Below are positions 45,321 to 55,492 of a stretch of 64,000 bases of DNA, piece by piece. The DNA comes from Actinomycetospora chiangmaiensis DSM 45062 (GTDB taxonomy: Bacteria; Actinomycetota; Actinomycetes; Mycobacteriales; Pseudonocardiaceae). The notes beneath the pieces were generated by a model. It saw only the letters and a program-made list of their open reading frames with translations. It did not search any database and was not told the DNA's origin. The position numbers were made by a program, and so were the translations under genes. The stretch covers positions 328,679 through 392,678 of the forward strand of contig NZ_KB903240.1 of assembly GCF_000379625.1 (NCBI RefSeq). Direction: 5' to 3'. Within the stretch, counting starts at the first letter, position 1. The number at the start of each line of letters is the position of its first letter.

Positions 45321-46541
45321 TCAGCCGGAGATCGGCGAGTCCGTGACGATCTTGTCGCCGTCGACCCGGTAGACGTACACCGGGGTGTCGGTGAGCTCGC
45401 CGTTCGGCTGCCACTGGAACTTCTTCGTCAGACCCTGGCCGTTGTAGGACCGCACGAAGTTGAGCAGTGCCGGACGCGAGTTCGCGCCCTTGTCGATGCC
45501 CTGCAGCAGGATGGTCGTGGCGTCGTACGCCTCGGCCGAGTAGGTCTGCGGCGGGGTGTTGTAGGCCTGCTGGTACGCCTGCGTGAAGGCGGTGAAGCCC
45601 TCCTGCGGGACGCAGGGGCAGGTGAGGAACGAGCCGTTGGCCGAGCCGGCCGCGTTGACCACGAACTGCTCGTCCTTGACGCCGTCCGGCGCGACGAACG
45701 GCGTCTGGACGCCGGCGTCACGCAGCTGCTGGATCAGCGGCGCGGCCTCGGTGTAGTAGCCGGCGTAGAAGATCGCCTGCGGGGCGGCCTGCTGGACCTG
45801 GCCGACCGTCGCGGAGAACTCCTTCTGGTTGGTCTTCACGTCGCCCTGGCACGAGGCGACCTGCGGGCCGAGCGCCTGGGAGACGGCGGTGGCCAGACCG
45901 ATGCCGTAGTCGGAGTCGTCCTTGATGACGCAGATCTTCTGCGGGTTGAACTTCCCCTGCATCCACTTGGCGGCGGCCGGCCCCTGGACGGCGTCGTTGC
46001 CGAGGCCGCGGAAGAAGTTGGTCCAGCCGTTCTTCGTCAGGCCGGGGTTGGTGGCCGACGGCGTGATGTTGACCAGGCCCGCGGCGTTGAGCGCCGGGCC
46101 GACGGCCTTCGACTCACCGGAGAACGGCAGGCCGACGATGCCGAGGACGGCCTGGTTGTTGATCACGGCCTGCGTCGGGCCCACCGCGGTGTCCGGCGTG
46201 CCGCCGGAGTCGGCCTTGACCAGGGTGACCTTGCACCCGGCGTTGGCCTGGTTGTGCTGGTTGACCGCCAGCTCGGTGGCGTTCGCGATCGCCTGCCCGA
46301 GGGCCGCGTTCTGGCCGGCGAGGGTGCCGACGTAGGCGATCGAGGTACCGGGTGCGCACTTGCCCTGGCCGTCGCCCGCGGGCAGGACGGCGTTGTTCGG
46401 CTGGGCGGGGGCGGGGGCTGCGCTGGTCTGCGCCGGGCCGCTCCCGCTCTGGTTGGCGCAGCCGGAGAGCACCAGGGCCGCTGCCGCGACCAGGGCGCCC
46501 GCGGCGGCGAACCGACGTCGGACCACTGAAAGAACCTCCAT
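45321..46541 (-). CDS. Liv-type ABC transporter substrate-binding lipoprotein, copy 1
   Basis: This 406-residue periplasmic-binding-type lipoprotein has an n-region RRRF, a hydrophobic core and the lipobox LSGC (Cys near residue 28). A Ser/Ala/Pro/Gln linker of about 25 residues follows. The type I binding fold (Peripla_BP_6) contains SIAYVGTLAGQNAALGQAI, the hinge-side PSATNPGLT and EAYDATTILLQGI. It delivers ligand to LivHM; leucine-type amino acids are the usual guess. The ATG at 46541 is chosen for the signal peptide. It is the gene just before livH, and a leader hairpin lies about 20 bp upstream. Confidence 0.93.
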   Translation of the reverse strand: MEVLSVVRRRFAAAGALVAAAALVLSGCANQSGSGPAQTSAAPAPAQPNNAVLPAGDGQGKCAPGTSIAYVGTLAGQNAALGQAIANATELAVNQHNQANAGCKVTLVKADSGGTPDTAVGPTQAVINNQAVLGIVGLPFSGESKAVGPALNAAGLVNITPSATNPGLTKNGWTNFFRGLGNDAVQGPAAAKWMQGKFNPQKICVIKDDSDYGIGLATAVSQALGPQVASCQGDVKTNQKEFSATVGQVQQAAPQAIFYAGYYTEAAPLIQQLRDAGVQTPFVAPDGVKDEQFVVNAAGSANGSFLTCPCVPQEGFTAFTQAYQQAYNTPPQTYSAEAYDATTILLQGIDKGANSRPALLNFVRSYNGQGLTKKFQWQPNGELTDTPVYVYRVDGDKIVTDSPISG

Positions 46542-46560
46542 GCTGGTGTGCTCGCAGAGC

Positions 46561-46589
46561 GACCGTCGGAGTTCCAAACTCCGCCGGTC
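46561..46589 (-). promoter_or_regulatory. Leader hairpin of the copy 1 receptor gene
   Basis: On the minus strand CGGAGTT-TGG-AACTCCG forms a 7-bp stem, enclosed by GACCG/CGGTC, ending about 20 nt before the ATG at 46541. It could affect translation or mRNA stability. The loop is only 3 nt, so it is not an obvious ANTAR hexaloop target. Confidence 0.5.
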
Positions 46590-46697
46590 GGGTGGGAAAC
46601 ATAGACCCAAATCTTCGCGAGGAACAGCGGGCGTCCAGTTGGTATCGAGGTCGTAACGTCGCATCTGCCGGAAATGGGGTCCCCGTGACGCAAGCGC

Positions 46698-47900
46698 TTA
46701 AGGTTGGGTACGCTCCGGGATCCATCGGCCTCCGACCAGCCGATACACCGTCACGGCGTCGGAACTGACGTCACCGAACCGGTCGAACGACAACGGTCCC
46801 GTCACCCCGTCGACGTCCGTGGACTGGACCGCCTGAACCACCGCAGGTCGCTGATCGGGTGACCACTCTCCGCCACCACGCCCATTCACGACGCCGGCCA
46901 CGGCGTCGATCACGACGTCGGCGGCGTCGAAGCTGAAGGCGCCGTACTCGCCGTAGCCCTCCGCGTATCCGGCGGCGCGGTAGGCGTCCACGAACCCGCG
47001 GGCCGCGGGCAGCGTCTCGGGCGGGGCGCCCACCGACGTGCCGAGATCGCCGTCCTGTCCCCCGGCGGCGGCGTAGCCCGGGTTCACCAGGCCGTCCCCG
47101 CCCATGAGCGGGCCGCCCGCCCCGGCCAGGGCCTCCGCGAGCGGGCCGCCCGCCGGGTACTCGCCGCCGTAGAACACCGCCTGGGGGCGGGCGGCGCGGA
47201 CGGCGGCCACCGTCGCGTCGCGGGCCGCGGGCGGGGCACTCGCGGGGAGGACCTGGCGGAGCACGACCTGGCCGCCGCGGGTCTGGAACTGCTTGACGAA
47301 CTCCCCGGCGAGGCCCTCGCCGTAGGTGTTGCCGTCGCTGACGACCGCGACGCGCGTGCGCCCGGTCCCCGCGAGGTAGTTCGCGGCGAGCGGGCCCTGG
47401 ACGGCGTCGGTGGCGACCACGCGGAAGTAGGTCTGGTACTGCCGCAGTGGCGCGGTGACCGGGTTGGCGCCGCGGGTGAGCGAGACGTTCGTGTTGCCCG
47501 GCGACACCTGGACCACGCCGGCGTCGCCCAGCACCGGCTGCACGGCCTGGGCGGTCGAGGAGTTGTACGTGCCGACCACGCCGACGAGGCCGGGGTCCGC
47601 CGCCAGCTGCCGGGCCGCGGCCGCCCCCGTGGGCGGGTCGGCGCGGTCGTCCCGGGCGTCGAGCGCGAGCCGGTACCCGGGGACCGCGCACCGCTCGTTG
47701 GCCTCGCGGACCGCGAGATCGGCGGCGTTGCGCATCCCGGCACCGATGTTGGCGAGGTCGCCGGAGAGCGGGGCGATCAGGCCCAGCGTCAGCGTGCCGC
47801 GGTCCGTGTCGCAGCTCCCCGGCGAGGCGCCCGAGCCGCACGCGGTGACGGTCAGGGCCACCACGACCACGGCCGTCGCGAGAGCAGCGGAACGCCTCAT
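46698..47900 (-). CDS. Liv-type ABC transporter substrate-binding lipoprotein, copy 2
   Basis: This 400-residue second receptor has a lipobox near residue 21 (TVTAC) and the same type I binding fold: LTLGLIAPLSGDLANIGAGM, GVVGTYNSSTAQAVQPVL and VQVSPGNTNVSLTRGA. It is clearly diverged from copy 1, so the two probably bind different ligands and share LivHM. It is upstream of copy 1 with 156 bp between, on the same strand, and downstream of the ANTAR regulator gene. The ligand is unknown. The C-terminus has the Trp-containing GGGEWSPDQRPAVVQAV region. Confidence 0.92.
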   Translation of the reverse strand: MRRSAALATAVVVVALTVTACGSGASPGSCDTDRGTLTLGLIAPLSGDLANIGAGMRNAADLAVREANERCAVPGYRLALDARDDRADPPTGAAAARQLAADPGLVGVVGTYNSSTAQAVQPVLGDAGVVQVSPGNTNVSLTRGANPVTAPLRQYQTYFRVVATDAVQGPLAANYLAGTGRTRVAVVSDGNTYGEGLAGEFVKQFQTRGGQVVLRQVLPASAPPAARDATVAAVRAARPQAVFYGGEYPAGGPLAEALAGAGGPLMGGDGLVNPGYAAAGGQDGDLGTSVGAPPETLPAARGFVDAYRAAGYAEGYGEYGAFSFDAADVVIDAVAGVVNGRGGGEWSPDQRPAVVQAVQSTDVDGVTGPLSFDRFGDVSSDAVTVYRLVGGRWIPERTQP

Positions 47901-48041
47901 GGCCGGACACCGTAGGTCACGATCAGGTGAGGCCCGGGGCCGGGTCGTCCTGTTACTGCAGGTCAGCGTGCCGCGTCACTCAGGCGGCCCATCGACGCAC
48001 CGTCATCGCGTTCGTCTCAGGGCCGACCGTGTCGGTCCGGC

Positions 48042-48680
48042 TCAGCCGAACGTCTCGATCACCGCGTCGGCGACGACCCTCATCGAGGTGCGCCGGTCCA
48101 TGGCGGTCCGCTGGATCCAGCGGAAGGCGTCGGGCTCGGTCATCTTCTTCTTGGCCATGAGCAGACCCTTGGCCCGCTCGACGGTCTTGCGGGTCTCGAG
48201 GCGCTCGGTCAGCCCGGCGACCTCGTCCTCGAGGGCCCGCACCTCGGCGAAACGGCTCGCCGCGACCTCGATCGCCGGCACCACGTCGGTCTTGGTGAAC
48301 GGCTTGACCAGGTAGGCCATCGCGCCGGCGTCCCGCGCGGAGTCGACGAGCTCGCGCTGGCTGAACGCGGTCAGCATGACGACGGGCGCGATCCGCTCCT
48401 GCGCGATGGTGGTCGCGGCCTCCAGGCCGTCCGTTCCCGGCATCTTGATGTCCATCATGACGAGGCCGGGCTTGAGGCTGCGGGCCATCTCCACGGCCTG
48501 CGCCCCGTCGGCGGCCTCGCCGACGACGTCGTAACCCTCCTCGCGGAGCATCTCCACGAGGTCCATCCGGATGAGCGCCTCGTCCTCCGCGACCAGCACG
48601 CGGAGCGCCTCGCGCGGCGTCTCCTGCGGCTCGGGGGCGGTGTCCGCCCCGACGACGATGTCCGCGGCCTGCTGGCTCAT
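48042..48680 (-). CDS. pdtaR: Response regulator with ANTAR RNA-binding domain (PdtaR-like)
   Basis: This 212-residue protein has a receiver domain at about 25-140 with acidic AEDEALIRMD, phospho-acceptor Asp in VMMDIKMPGTDG and Lys in YLVKPF. A C-terminal ANTAR domain covers about 150-205 (ETRKTVERAKGLLMAKKKMT, then EPDAFRWIQRTAMDRRTSMR). PdtaR proteins bind paired stem-loops in nascent mRNA and prevent termination when phosphorylated by PdtaS, which is not in this window. The ATG at 48680 has GGAGG upstream. M. tuberculosis Rv1626 occupies the matching position near polA. It directly precedes the liv receptor genes and might control hairpins in that transcript. Confidence 0.93.
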   Translation of the reverse strand: MSQQAADIVVGADTAPEPQETPREALRVLVAEDEALIRMDLVEMLREEGYDVVGEAADGAQAVEMARSLKPGLVMMDIKMPGTDGLEAATTIAQERIAPVVMLTAFSQRELVDSARDAGAMAYLVKPFTKTDVVPAIEVAASRFAEVRALEDEVAGLTERLETRKTVERAKGLLMAKKKMTEPDAFRWIQRTAMDRRTSMRVVADAVIETFG

Positions 48681-48939
48681 GGGCGGGTCCTCCTGTGCGC
48701 GTCGCTGCCGCTCGATCCCGCCCTGTGTCTCCCCCGAGGAGCGGGCCGATGCTCGTCCCCGCGCTGGCGGGTTCGATTCAGGACACCCTAGCCACGTGGC
48801 CTGCGGCCCCGTCGACGACGAGCGCCACGATGAGGGCGCTCTCACAGTGGGCCGGCGGACGGGTGCCGCCGCCGTGAGGTGCACGCCAGGCATCCCGCGG
48901 GGCCGGAGAACTTGCCTGATGTGGCCCTCGCGCCGAATG

Positions 48940-49017
48940 TGGTGCCCCCGGTGGGATTCGAACCCACACTGTATGGAGTTTGAGACCATTGCCTGCTGCC
49001 GATTGGGCTACGGGGGC
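48940..49017 (-). tRNA. tRNA with CAA anticodon (leucine by code), short variable loop
   Basis: The minus strand folds as a tRNA. The acceptor stem GCCCCCG/CGGGGGC is perfect, the T-arm GTGGG-TTCGAAT-CCCAC is perfect, and CCA is encoded after discriminator A. The anticodon loop is CTCAAAC, anticodon CAA, which reads UUG. The variable region is only five bases, although bacterial leucine tRNAs normally have a long arm. The anticodon stem has a T-T mismatch at its base next to the loop, and the D-stem has a C-A mismatch. It may be a minor tRNA or a decaying copy. Confidence 0.75.
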
Positions 49018-49091
49018 TACTCCACTAAGTCGTGCCACTCAATTCTAGTGCAGGCACGACGCGCCGATCGACGCGGTTCGGCTTCCTCCGC

Positions 49092-49454
49092 TCACCGTTG
49101 CGCGAGCCGGTGCCCGGCGTCGTGGACGAGGACGGTGAGCAGCTCCCCCACGTGGTGGTCGCGGGCCCGGGAGAGGACACGACGACCGTCCCGGCGCTGC
49201 ATGATCAGGCCCACGAGGCGGAGTTTCGCCAGGTGCTGGGACACCGCGGGGCGGGCGACGCCGAGGCGGGCCGCGAGGGTCGAGACGTCGAGCTCGCCTC
49301 CGCAGAGCAGCCACAACAGCCGGAGACGCGTCGGGTCGGCCAACATCCGCAGGCCGTCGACGACCTCCTGGACGCGATCGTCCGTCGGCAGCTCCTGCCA
49401 CGGGTCGACCGGTTCAGTGGTGTTGCGTGCGCACACGAGCACGTATGTTGGCAC
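49092..49454 (-). CDS. ArsR/SmtB family metal-responsive repressor
   Basis: This 120-residue winged-helix regulator has the DNA-recognition helix region VARPAVSQHLAKLRLVGLI. In the last helix D99-x-H101, ten residues, then D112-x2-H115 has exactly the spacing of the alpha-5 metal site of SmtB, CzrA and NmtR, with Asp in place of one His. C51 sits near the alpha-3 site. It is therefore likely to sense Zn, Co or Ni. It diverges from a nicotianamine-synthase-like gene 38 bp away. The start GTG 49454 is uncertain, because GTG codons follow at 49442 and 49436 and an operator-like repeat overlaps this region. Confidence 0.88.
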   Translation of the reverse strand: MPTYVLVCARNTTEPVDPWQELPTDDRVQEVVDGLRMLADPTRLRLLWLLCGGELDVSTLAARLGVARPAVSQHLAKLRLVGLIMQRRDGRRVLSRARDHHVGELLTVLVHDAGHRLAQR

Positions 49455-49459
49455 GTGTT
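49438..49459. promoter_or_regulatory. Candidate ArsR operator between metal sensor and nicotianamine synthase genes
   Basis: AGCACGT (49438-49444), 8 bp, ACGTGTT (49453-49459) form an inverted repeat with 6 of 7 matches, overlapping the first codons of the arsR gene and lying about 34 bp upstream of the divergent gene. Size and place fit an ArsR dimer site. Confidence 0.45.
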
Positions 49460-49492
49460 CCCGCCGGGCACCATCGTGGAGGCCGAACGATC

Positions 49493-50434
49493 ATGACGAG
49501 CTCGATGCCGATCCGTCGTTCCGTGGCCCACCCGACCCACCCGTCCCACCAGCTTCCACCGCACCCGACGTCCCGCCCGGCGCGCCCCGCGGTCCACGGC
49601 TGCGGACACGCCGACACCGGGTCGACGCGGGCCGCGGTCGTCACGCAGGTCCGGGCCCTGCACGAGGCGCTCGCCGCGTGCACCGACCTCGCGCCCGGCC
49701 CGCGCACCGACGATCTCTTCGGGCGGCTCGTCGCCCTCGCCGTCGACCCGTCGGCCGCACGGGACGCGGACGCGGTCCTCGCCGATCCCGCCGTCCGGAC
49801 CCTCCTGCCCGAGTTGCGGCAGCTGTGCGCCGCCGGGGAGTTCGAGCTCGAGCGGCACTGGGCCCGGCGGGTCGTGGCGGCACCCGATCCCGCCGCCGAG
49901 CTGGCCCGATTCCCCTACCACCAGAACTACGTCGACCTGACCCGGCTCGAGCACCACGCGGTCTCCGGGCTCGTCGGGGACCAGGTCGGGCGGGTCCTGT
50001 TCGTGGGCTCCGGCCCGCTCCCCCTGACCTCGTTGCTGCTGGCCGAGCGGTACGGCTGCGAGGTCGACAACCTCGACCGCGTCCCGGAGGCGGTCGCGCT
50101 CGCCGACACGCTCGCCAGCGCCCTCGGGCGCACCGGCCTGCGGTTCGACCTCGGCGACGTCGTCGACCACGAGGACCTGGCGGGTTACGACCTCGTCTAC
50201 CTCGCCGCCCTCGCGGGCCTCGATCCCGACGCCAAGCTCGCGCTGCTCGAGCACCTCGCGCGATGCCTGACGCCGGGCACGCTCGTCCTCGCCCGCAGCG
50301 CCCACTCCCTGCGCGGCCTGCTCTACCCGGTCCTCGACCCGCACGACCTGCCCGGGATGGACACCCTCTCGGTCGTCCACCCCTTCACCGACGTCGTGAA
50401 CTCGGTGGTCGTGGCCCGCGTCAGACGCGGATGA
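49493..50434 (+). CDS. Nicotianamine synthase-like protein
   Basis: This 313-residue protein matches plant and archaeal nicotianamine synthases. FPYHQNYVDLTRLE (about 140-153), LFVGSGPLPLTSLLL (169-183), YDLVYLAALAGLD (232-244), ARSAHSLRGLLYPVLDP and FTDVVNSVVVAR all align with conserved blocks. Such enzymes move aminobutyrate groups from S-adenosylmethionine to make nicotianamine or related metallophores such as staphylopine precursors. The ATG at 49493 has GGAGG upstream. No opine dehydrogenase or exporter is adjacent. The divergent ArsR-type metal sensor suggests metal-controlled expression and a role in Ni, Zn or Co handling, which is inference. Confidence 0.88.
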   Translation: MTSSMPIRRSVAHPTHPSHQLPPHPTSRPARPAVHGCGHADTGSTRAAVVTQVRALHEALAACTDLAPGPRTDDLFGRLVALAVDPSAARDADAVLADPAVRTLLPELRQLCAAGEFELERHWARRVVAAPDPAAELARFPYHQNYVDLTRLEHHAVSGLVGDQVGRVLFVGSGPLPLTSLLLAERYGCEVDNLDRVPEAVALADTLASALGRTGLRFDLGDVVDHEDLAGYDLVYLAALAGLDPDAKLALLEHLARCLTPGTLVLARSAHSLRGLLYPVLDPHDLPGMDTLSVVHPFTDVVNSVVVARVRRG

Positions 50435-50708
50435 GCCGACGCCGGTTCGACCGCACCGTCCGGTGCACGGGCGCGAGCACGCCGCCCAGATAACCGGCGA
50501 CGTCGCTCGGCGGCCGGGTGAGGGCCGCGTGCCCCGCCTGCGTGAACGCCCGGGCCTTCTCGGTGACCATCCGACGCATCTCGCGCCGCTCGGCGGGCCC
50601 CGGAGGCCGCCCGGTCATGACGATCCGCGCCGTCCGCACCCCGATCACGATCGGCGCCGAGACCGAGATCTCGACGAGTTGGAACCATGGTCGTATCCAT
50701 CCGGCCAT
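50421..50708 (-). CDS. Hypothetical protein, phasin-like helical
   Basis: This 95-residue protein starts MAGWIRPWFQLVEISVSAP and is predicted helical, with basic ends. The segment MRRMVTEKARAFTQAGHAAL recalls the core of phasin-type granule-associated proteins, but the match is weak. Its 3' end overlaps the end of the nicotianamine-synthase-like gene by 14 bp in convergent orientation. No ribosome-binding site stands out for the ATG at 50708. The function is unknown; membrane or polymer-granule association is only a guess. Confidence 0.62.
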   Translation of the reverse strand: MAGWIRPWFQLVEISVSAPIVIGVRTARIVMTGRPPGPAERREMRRMVTEKARAFTQAGHAALTRPPSDVAGYLGGVLAPVHRTVRSNRRRLIRV

Positions 50709-50841
50709 GCCCCCGACGCTACGCGGGGAACACGTCCTGCGTCAGGACCCGCGTGCGAGCCGCCCGCACGCGCCCAGCAGGACTACGGGGAGCACCGATC
50801 GGGCAACCACGGCGACCAGTCTCGTGGGCGAGGGGGCCGTC

Positions 50842-51153
50842 ATGGCGTGGGAGGCGGTCGCGGACGTCGACCAGCTCGAGGAGGGTGAGCCGCTCCGTGT
50901 CGAGCTGAACGGGACGCCGGTGTGCGTGGTCCTGCTGTCGGGGACCGAGGCGTGCGCCGTGCACGACACCTGCACCCACCAGGGGCAGTCGCTGTCCGAG
51001 GGACACGTGACCCCCGAGGACGAGATCGTCTGCCCGGCCCACAACTCGACCTTCGACCTGCACACCGGCGAGGCCCGCGGGATCCCCGCGGTCGAGGCGG
51101 TGACGAGCTTCCCCTGCCGGATCGACGACGGCGCGGTGTGGGTGGAGGTCTGA
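50842..51153 (+). CDS. Rieske-type [2Fe-2S] ferredoxin
   Basis: This 103-residue protein has the two Rieske cluster motifs: CTHQG (Cys-x-His) with CAVHD before it, and CPAHNSTFDLHTGEA (Cys-x2-His) 17 residues later. This is the small soluble ferredoxin of dioxygenase systems or of nitrite-reductase-small-subunit-like proteins. No dioxygenase oxygenase component is nearby. It could serve another redox enzyme, for instance the P450 or monooxygenase genes of this window, but that is a guess. The ATG at 50842 follows AGGGGG. It converges on the GntR gene. Confidence 0.9.
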   Translation: MAWEAVADVDQLEEGEPLRVELNGTPVCVVLLSGTEACAVHDTCTHQGQSLSEGHVTPEDEIVCPAHNSTFDLHTGEARGIPAVEAVTSFPCRIDDGAVWVEV

Positions 51154-51168
51154 CGCCGCCGGCCCCGC

Positions 51169-51864
51169 TCAGTCGTCGAGCGCGGCGACGATCCGGGTCT
51201 CGGCATCCGCCAGGTACGCGTCGAGCTCCGCGGCGGCCGCGTCGAGCCGGCCCTGCTCCACGAGGTCGGCCACCGTGGCGTTCCGCTCGAGGTACGGCGC
51301 GTGGAAGTCCTCGACGGCGCCGATGCGGTGGAAGATCAGCCGCATCTCCGCCAGCAGCAGCGCCATCCACGCGTCGAGCCGGGTGCTGCCCGCCAGCCCG
51401 ACGACGGCACGGTGGAAGTGCTGGTTCGCGTCCGCCACGCCCGTCCAGTCACCTGCCGCCGCCGCGGCCCGCCCCTCGTCCACCGCGGCGCGCAGGGCCT
51501 TGCCCCCGACCGGGTCCAGGGCGTGCACCCCGTGCCGGACCGCCTCGGGCTCGACGAGCCGCCGGGCCCGGTAGACGTCCCGGACGTCGGCGACGTCCGG
51601 CGTCGCCACGAACACCCCGCGGTGCTGCGCCCGGACGAGGATGCGCTCGGCGACGAGTTGACTGAACGCCTCGCGCAGCGTGTTGCGGGAGACCGCGAGC
51701 GCGTCGCAGAACGCCTGCTCCGGCAACCGCACGCCCGGTGTCAGTCGGCCCTCGACGACCTGTTCGCGCACCGCATCGGCCACGCGCTCGGCCGTGGAGG
51801 AGGTCTGCACGACGTGCACGCCCGCCAGCGCCTCGAGCACGGGGTGGACCGGGTCGTTCACCAT
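51169..51864 (-). CDS. GntR family regulator, FadR/FCD type
   Basis: This 231-residue regulator has an N-terminal winged helix-turn-helix (VADAVREQVVEGRLTPG, then CDALAVSRNTLREAFSQL). The C-terminal FCD all-helical ligand domain has the metal-site histidines in HFHRAVVGLAG and DFHAPYLERN. FCD regulators answer to small organic acids. The ATG at 51864 is preferred to an adjacent GTG at 51867. A perfect palindrome matching the FadR-subfamily operator pattern lies 20 bp upstream, between this gene and the divergent methyltransferase gene, so autoregulation and control of that neighbour are likely. Confidence 0.9.
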   Translation of the reverse strand: MVNDPVHPVLEALAGVHVVQTSSTAERVADAVREQVVEGRLTPGVRLPEQAFCDALAVSRNTLREAFSQLVAERILVRAQHRGVFVATPDVADVRDVYRARRLVEPEAVRHGVHALDPVGGKALRAAVDEGRAAAAAGDWTGVADANQHFHRAVVGLAGSTRLDAWMALLLAEMRLIFHRIGAVEDFHAPYLERNATVADLVEQGRLDAAAAELDAYLADAETRIVAALDD

Positions 51865-51883
51865 CACAGCGTACGACTCGCCG

Positions 51884-51898
51884 GATCGTTGAACGATC
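51884..51898. promoter_or_regulatory. GntR/FadR-type operator palindrome
   Basis: GATCGTT-G-AACGATC is a perfect 15-bp palindrome. Its core TCGTTGAACGA fits the TNGTNNNACNA consensus described for the FadR subfamily of GntR regulators. It is 20 bp upstream of the gntR start and 73 bp upstream of the divergent methyltransferase gene. Confidence 0.7.
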
Positions 51899-51970
51899 GC
51901 TCCGGACTTGACCTCGACGGCACTTCAGGGTGGACCGTCCTCCGGGACGACCGAGCCCCGGGAGGACACC

Positions 51971-52633
51971 GTGACCCCATCCCCGTCCACGTTCGACGAC
52001 GCCTACCGAGCCGGGGACCCGCCCTGGGTGATCGGCGCACCGCAGCCCGCGATCGTCGACCTCGAGCGCGACGGCGGGATCGTCGGCCCGGTCCTCGACC
52101 TGGGGTGCGGCGCCGGCGAGCACACCGTGCTGCTGGCCCGACTCGGCTACGACGTCCTCGGTGCCGACGCCTCCCCCGCCGCCGTCGACCGGGCCCGCGC
52201 CACGGCCGCGGCCGCCGGGGTCGAGGCGGCCTTCGTCGTCGCCGACGCCTTCGACCCGGCCCGGCTCGGCCGTTTCGCGACCGTGCTCGACAGCGCCCTC
52301 CTCCACGTCTTCGACGCCGACGACCGGGCCCGCTACGCCCGGGCCCTCACCGACGTCGTCGAGCCCGGCGGCCGGGTCGTCGTCCTCGCGCTCTCGACGC
52401 GCGGCCCCGGGTTCGGGCCGCAGATCGACGACGACGCGGTGACCGCCGCGTTCGCCGAGTCCGACTGGCGCGTCGAGAGCCTCGGGCCTGCCACCTACCG
52501 CGGCCGGGTGACCCACCCCGACCAGGGCCGCGTCACCGGGGCGGCGATGGGCGACCTCGTCGACCTCCCCGCCGTCCTCGCCCGCGTGCGACGACGGGAG
52601 CGGCCGGCGGGTCAGACCTCCTCGAGCTCGTAG
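51971..52633 (+). CDS. SAM-dependent methyltransferase, TPMT/TehB-like
   Basis: This 220-residue methyltransferase starts with FDDAYRAGDPPWVIGAPQPA, a signature of thiopurine-S-methyltransferase-like and halide/thiol methyltransferases. Motif I VLDLGCGAGEHTVLLARLG follows at about residues 40-58. The methyl acceptor may be a thiol, halide or metalloid. The GTG at 51971 is preceded by GGAGG, with ten bases between. It is divergent from the GntR gene, shares the palindromic operator, and ends by overlapping a convergent small gene by 22 bp. Confidence 0.88.
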   Translation: MTPSPSTFDDAYRAGDPPWVIGAPQPAIVDLERDGGIVGPVLDLGCGAGEHTVLLARLGYDVLGADASPAAVDRARATAAAAGVEAAFVVADAFDPARLGRFATVLDSALLHVFDADDRARYARALTDVVEPGGRVVVLALSTRGPGFGPQIDDDAVTAAFAESDWRVESLGPATYRGRVTHPDQGRVTGAAMGDLVDLPAVLARVRRRERPAGQTSSSS

Positions 52634-52857
52634 GCGTCGTCCCCGACCCACACCCGCAGACCGTCGGCATCGTCGGTGATCGCGCCGTCCTCCTCCTCGG
52701 AGAGCTCGCGGGACGCCCCGAGGGCCGCCTTCGAGTAGCGGATCCGACCGTCGCCGAGATCCTCCGGGCGGTACTCGCGGGCCAGGACCGACGTCCGCGT
52801 CGACGTCGCGAGGTAGGCGGCGTTGTCGGAGCCCACCTCGGCGATCCACTCGTTCAT
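52612..52857 (-). CDS. Small acidic hypothetical protein
   Basis: This 81-residue acidic protein starts MNEWIAEVGSDNAAYL at ATG 52857 and ends AYELEEV. I do not recognise a family. It is separated from the upstream phosphoenolpyruvate synthase gene by a large hairpin, so it probably has its own promoter or depends on read-through. Its last 22 bp overlap the end of the convergent methyltransferase gene. High Asp/Glu content and lack of Cys or hydrophobic stretches suggest a soluble cytoplasmic protein. Confidence 0.6.
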   Translation of the reverse strand: MNEWIAEVGSDNAAYLATSTRTSVLAREYRPEDLGDGRIRYSKAALGASRELSEEEDGAITDDADGLRVWVGDDAYELEEV

Positions 52858-52874
52858 GCCGCGAATCCCACTAC

Positions 52875-52938
52875 CCCGACGACGGGTCCGCCAAGATCCG
52901 CAGCGCAGCTGCGGATCCTGCACCGACCCGTCGTCGGG
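52875..52938. terminator. Nested hairpin after phosphoenolpyruvate synthase gene
   Basis: Outer arms CCCGACGACGGGTC (52875-52888) and GACCCGTCGTCGGG (52925-52938) are perfect. Inside, GATCCGCAGC (52895-52904) and GCTGCGGATC (52908-52917) form a second perfect stem. The structure starts 6 bp after the ppsA stop on the minus strand. Confidence 0.8.
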
Positions 52939-52943
52939 AAGGG

Positions 52944-55340
<2,397 letters not shown>

Positions 55341-55492
55341 CTCGGCCCCTCCGTCCCGGGTCCGCACGACGCCGCGCGGACCTCACACGCCGTTCAGATT
55401 CCCTGTCGTCGTTGATCGGAAAACAGGACCGGTACGACACCCGGCCGAACGGCGGGGTCCGGGCGGTGTGTGCTGCGGCTCACGCTCGCGGC

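Noticed and set aside
48681..48989. N-terminal extension of the PdtaR-like protein to 315 residues
   Set aside because: It would run through the tRNA gene, and the ATG at 48680 has a good ribosome-binding site and gives the normal family length.
48900..49100. Integrated element at the tRNA gene
   Set aside because: No integrase, no repeated tRNA end and no change of gene character was seen on either side.
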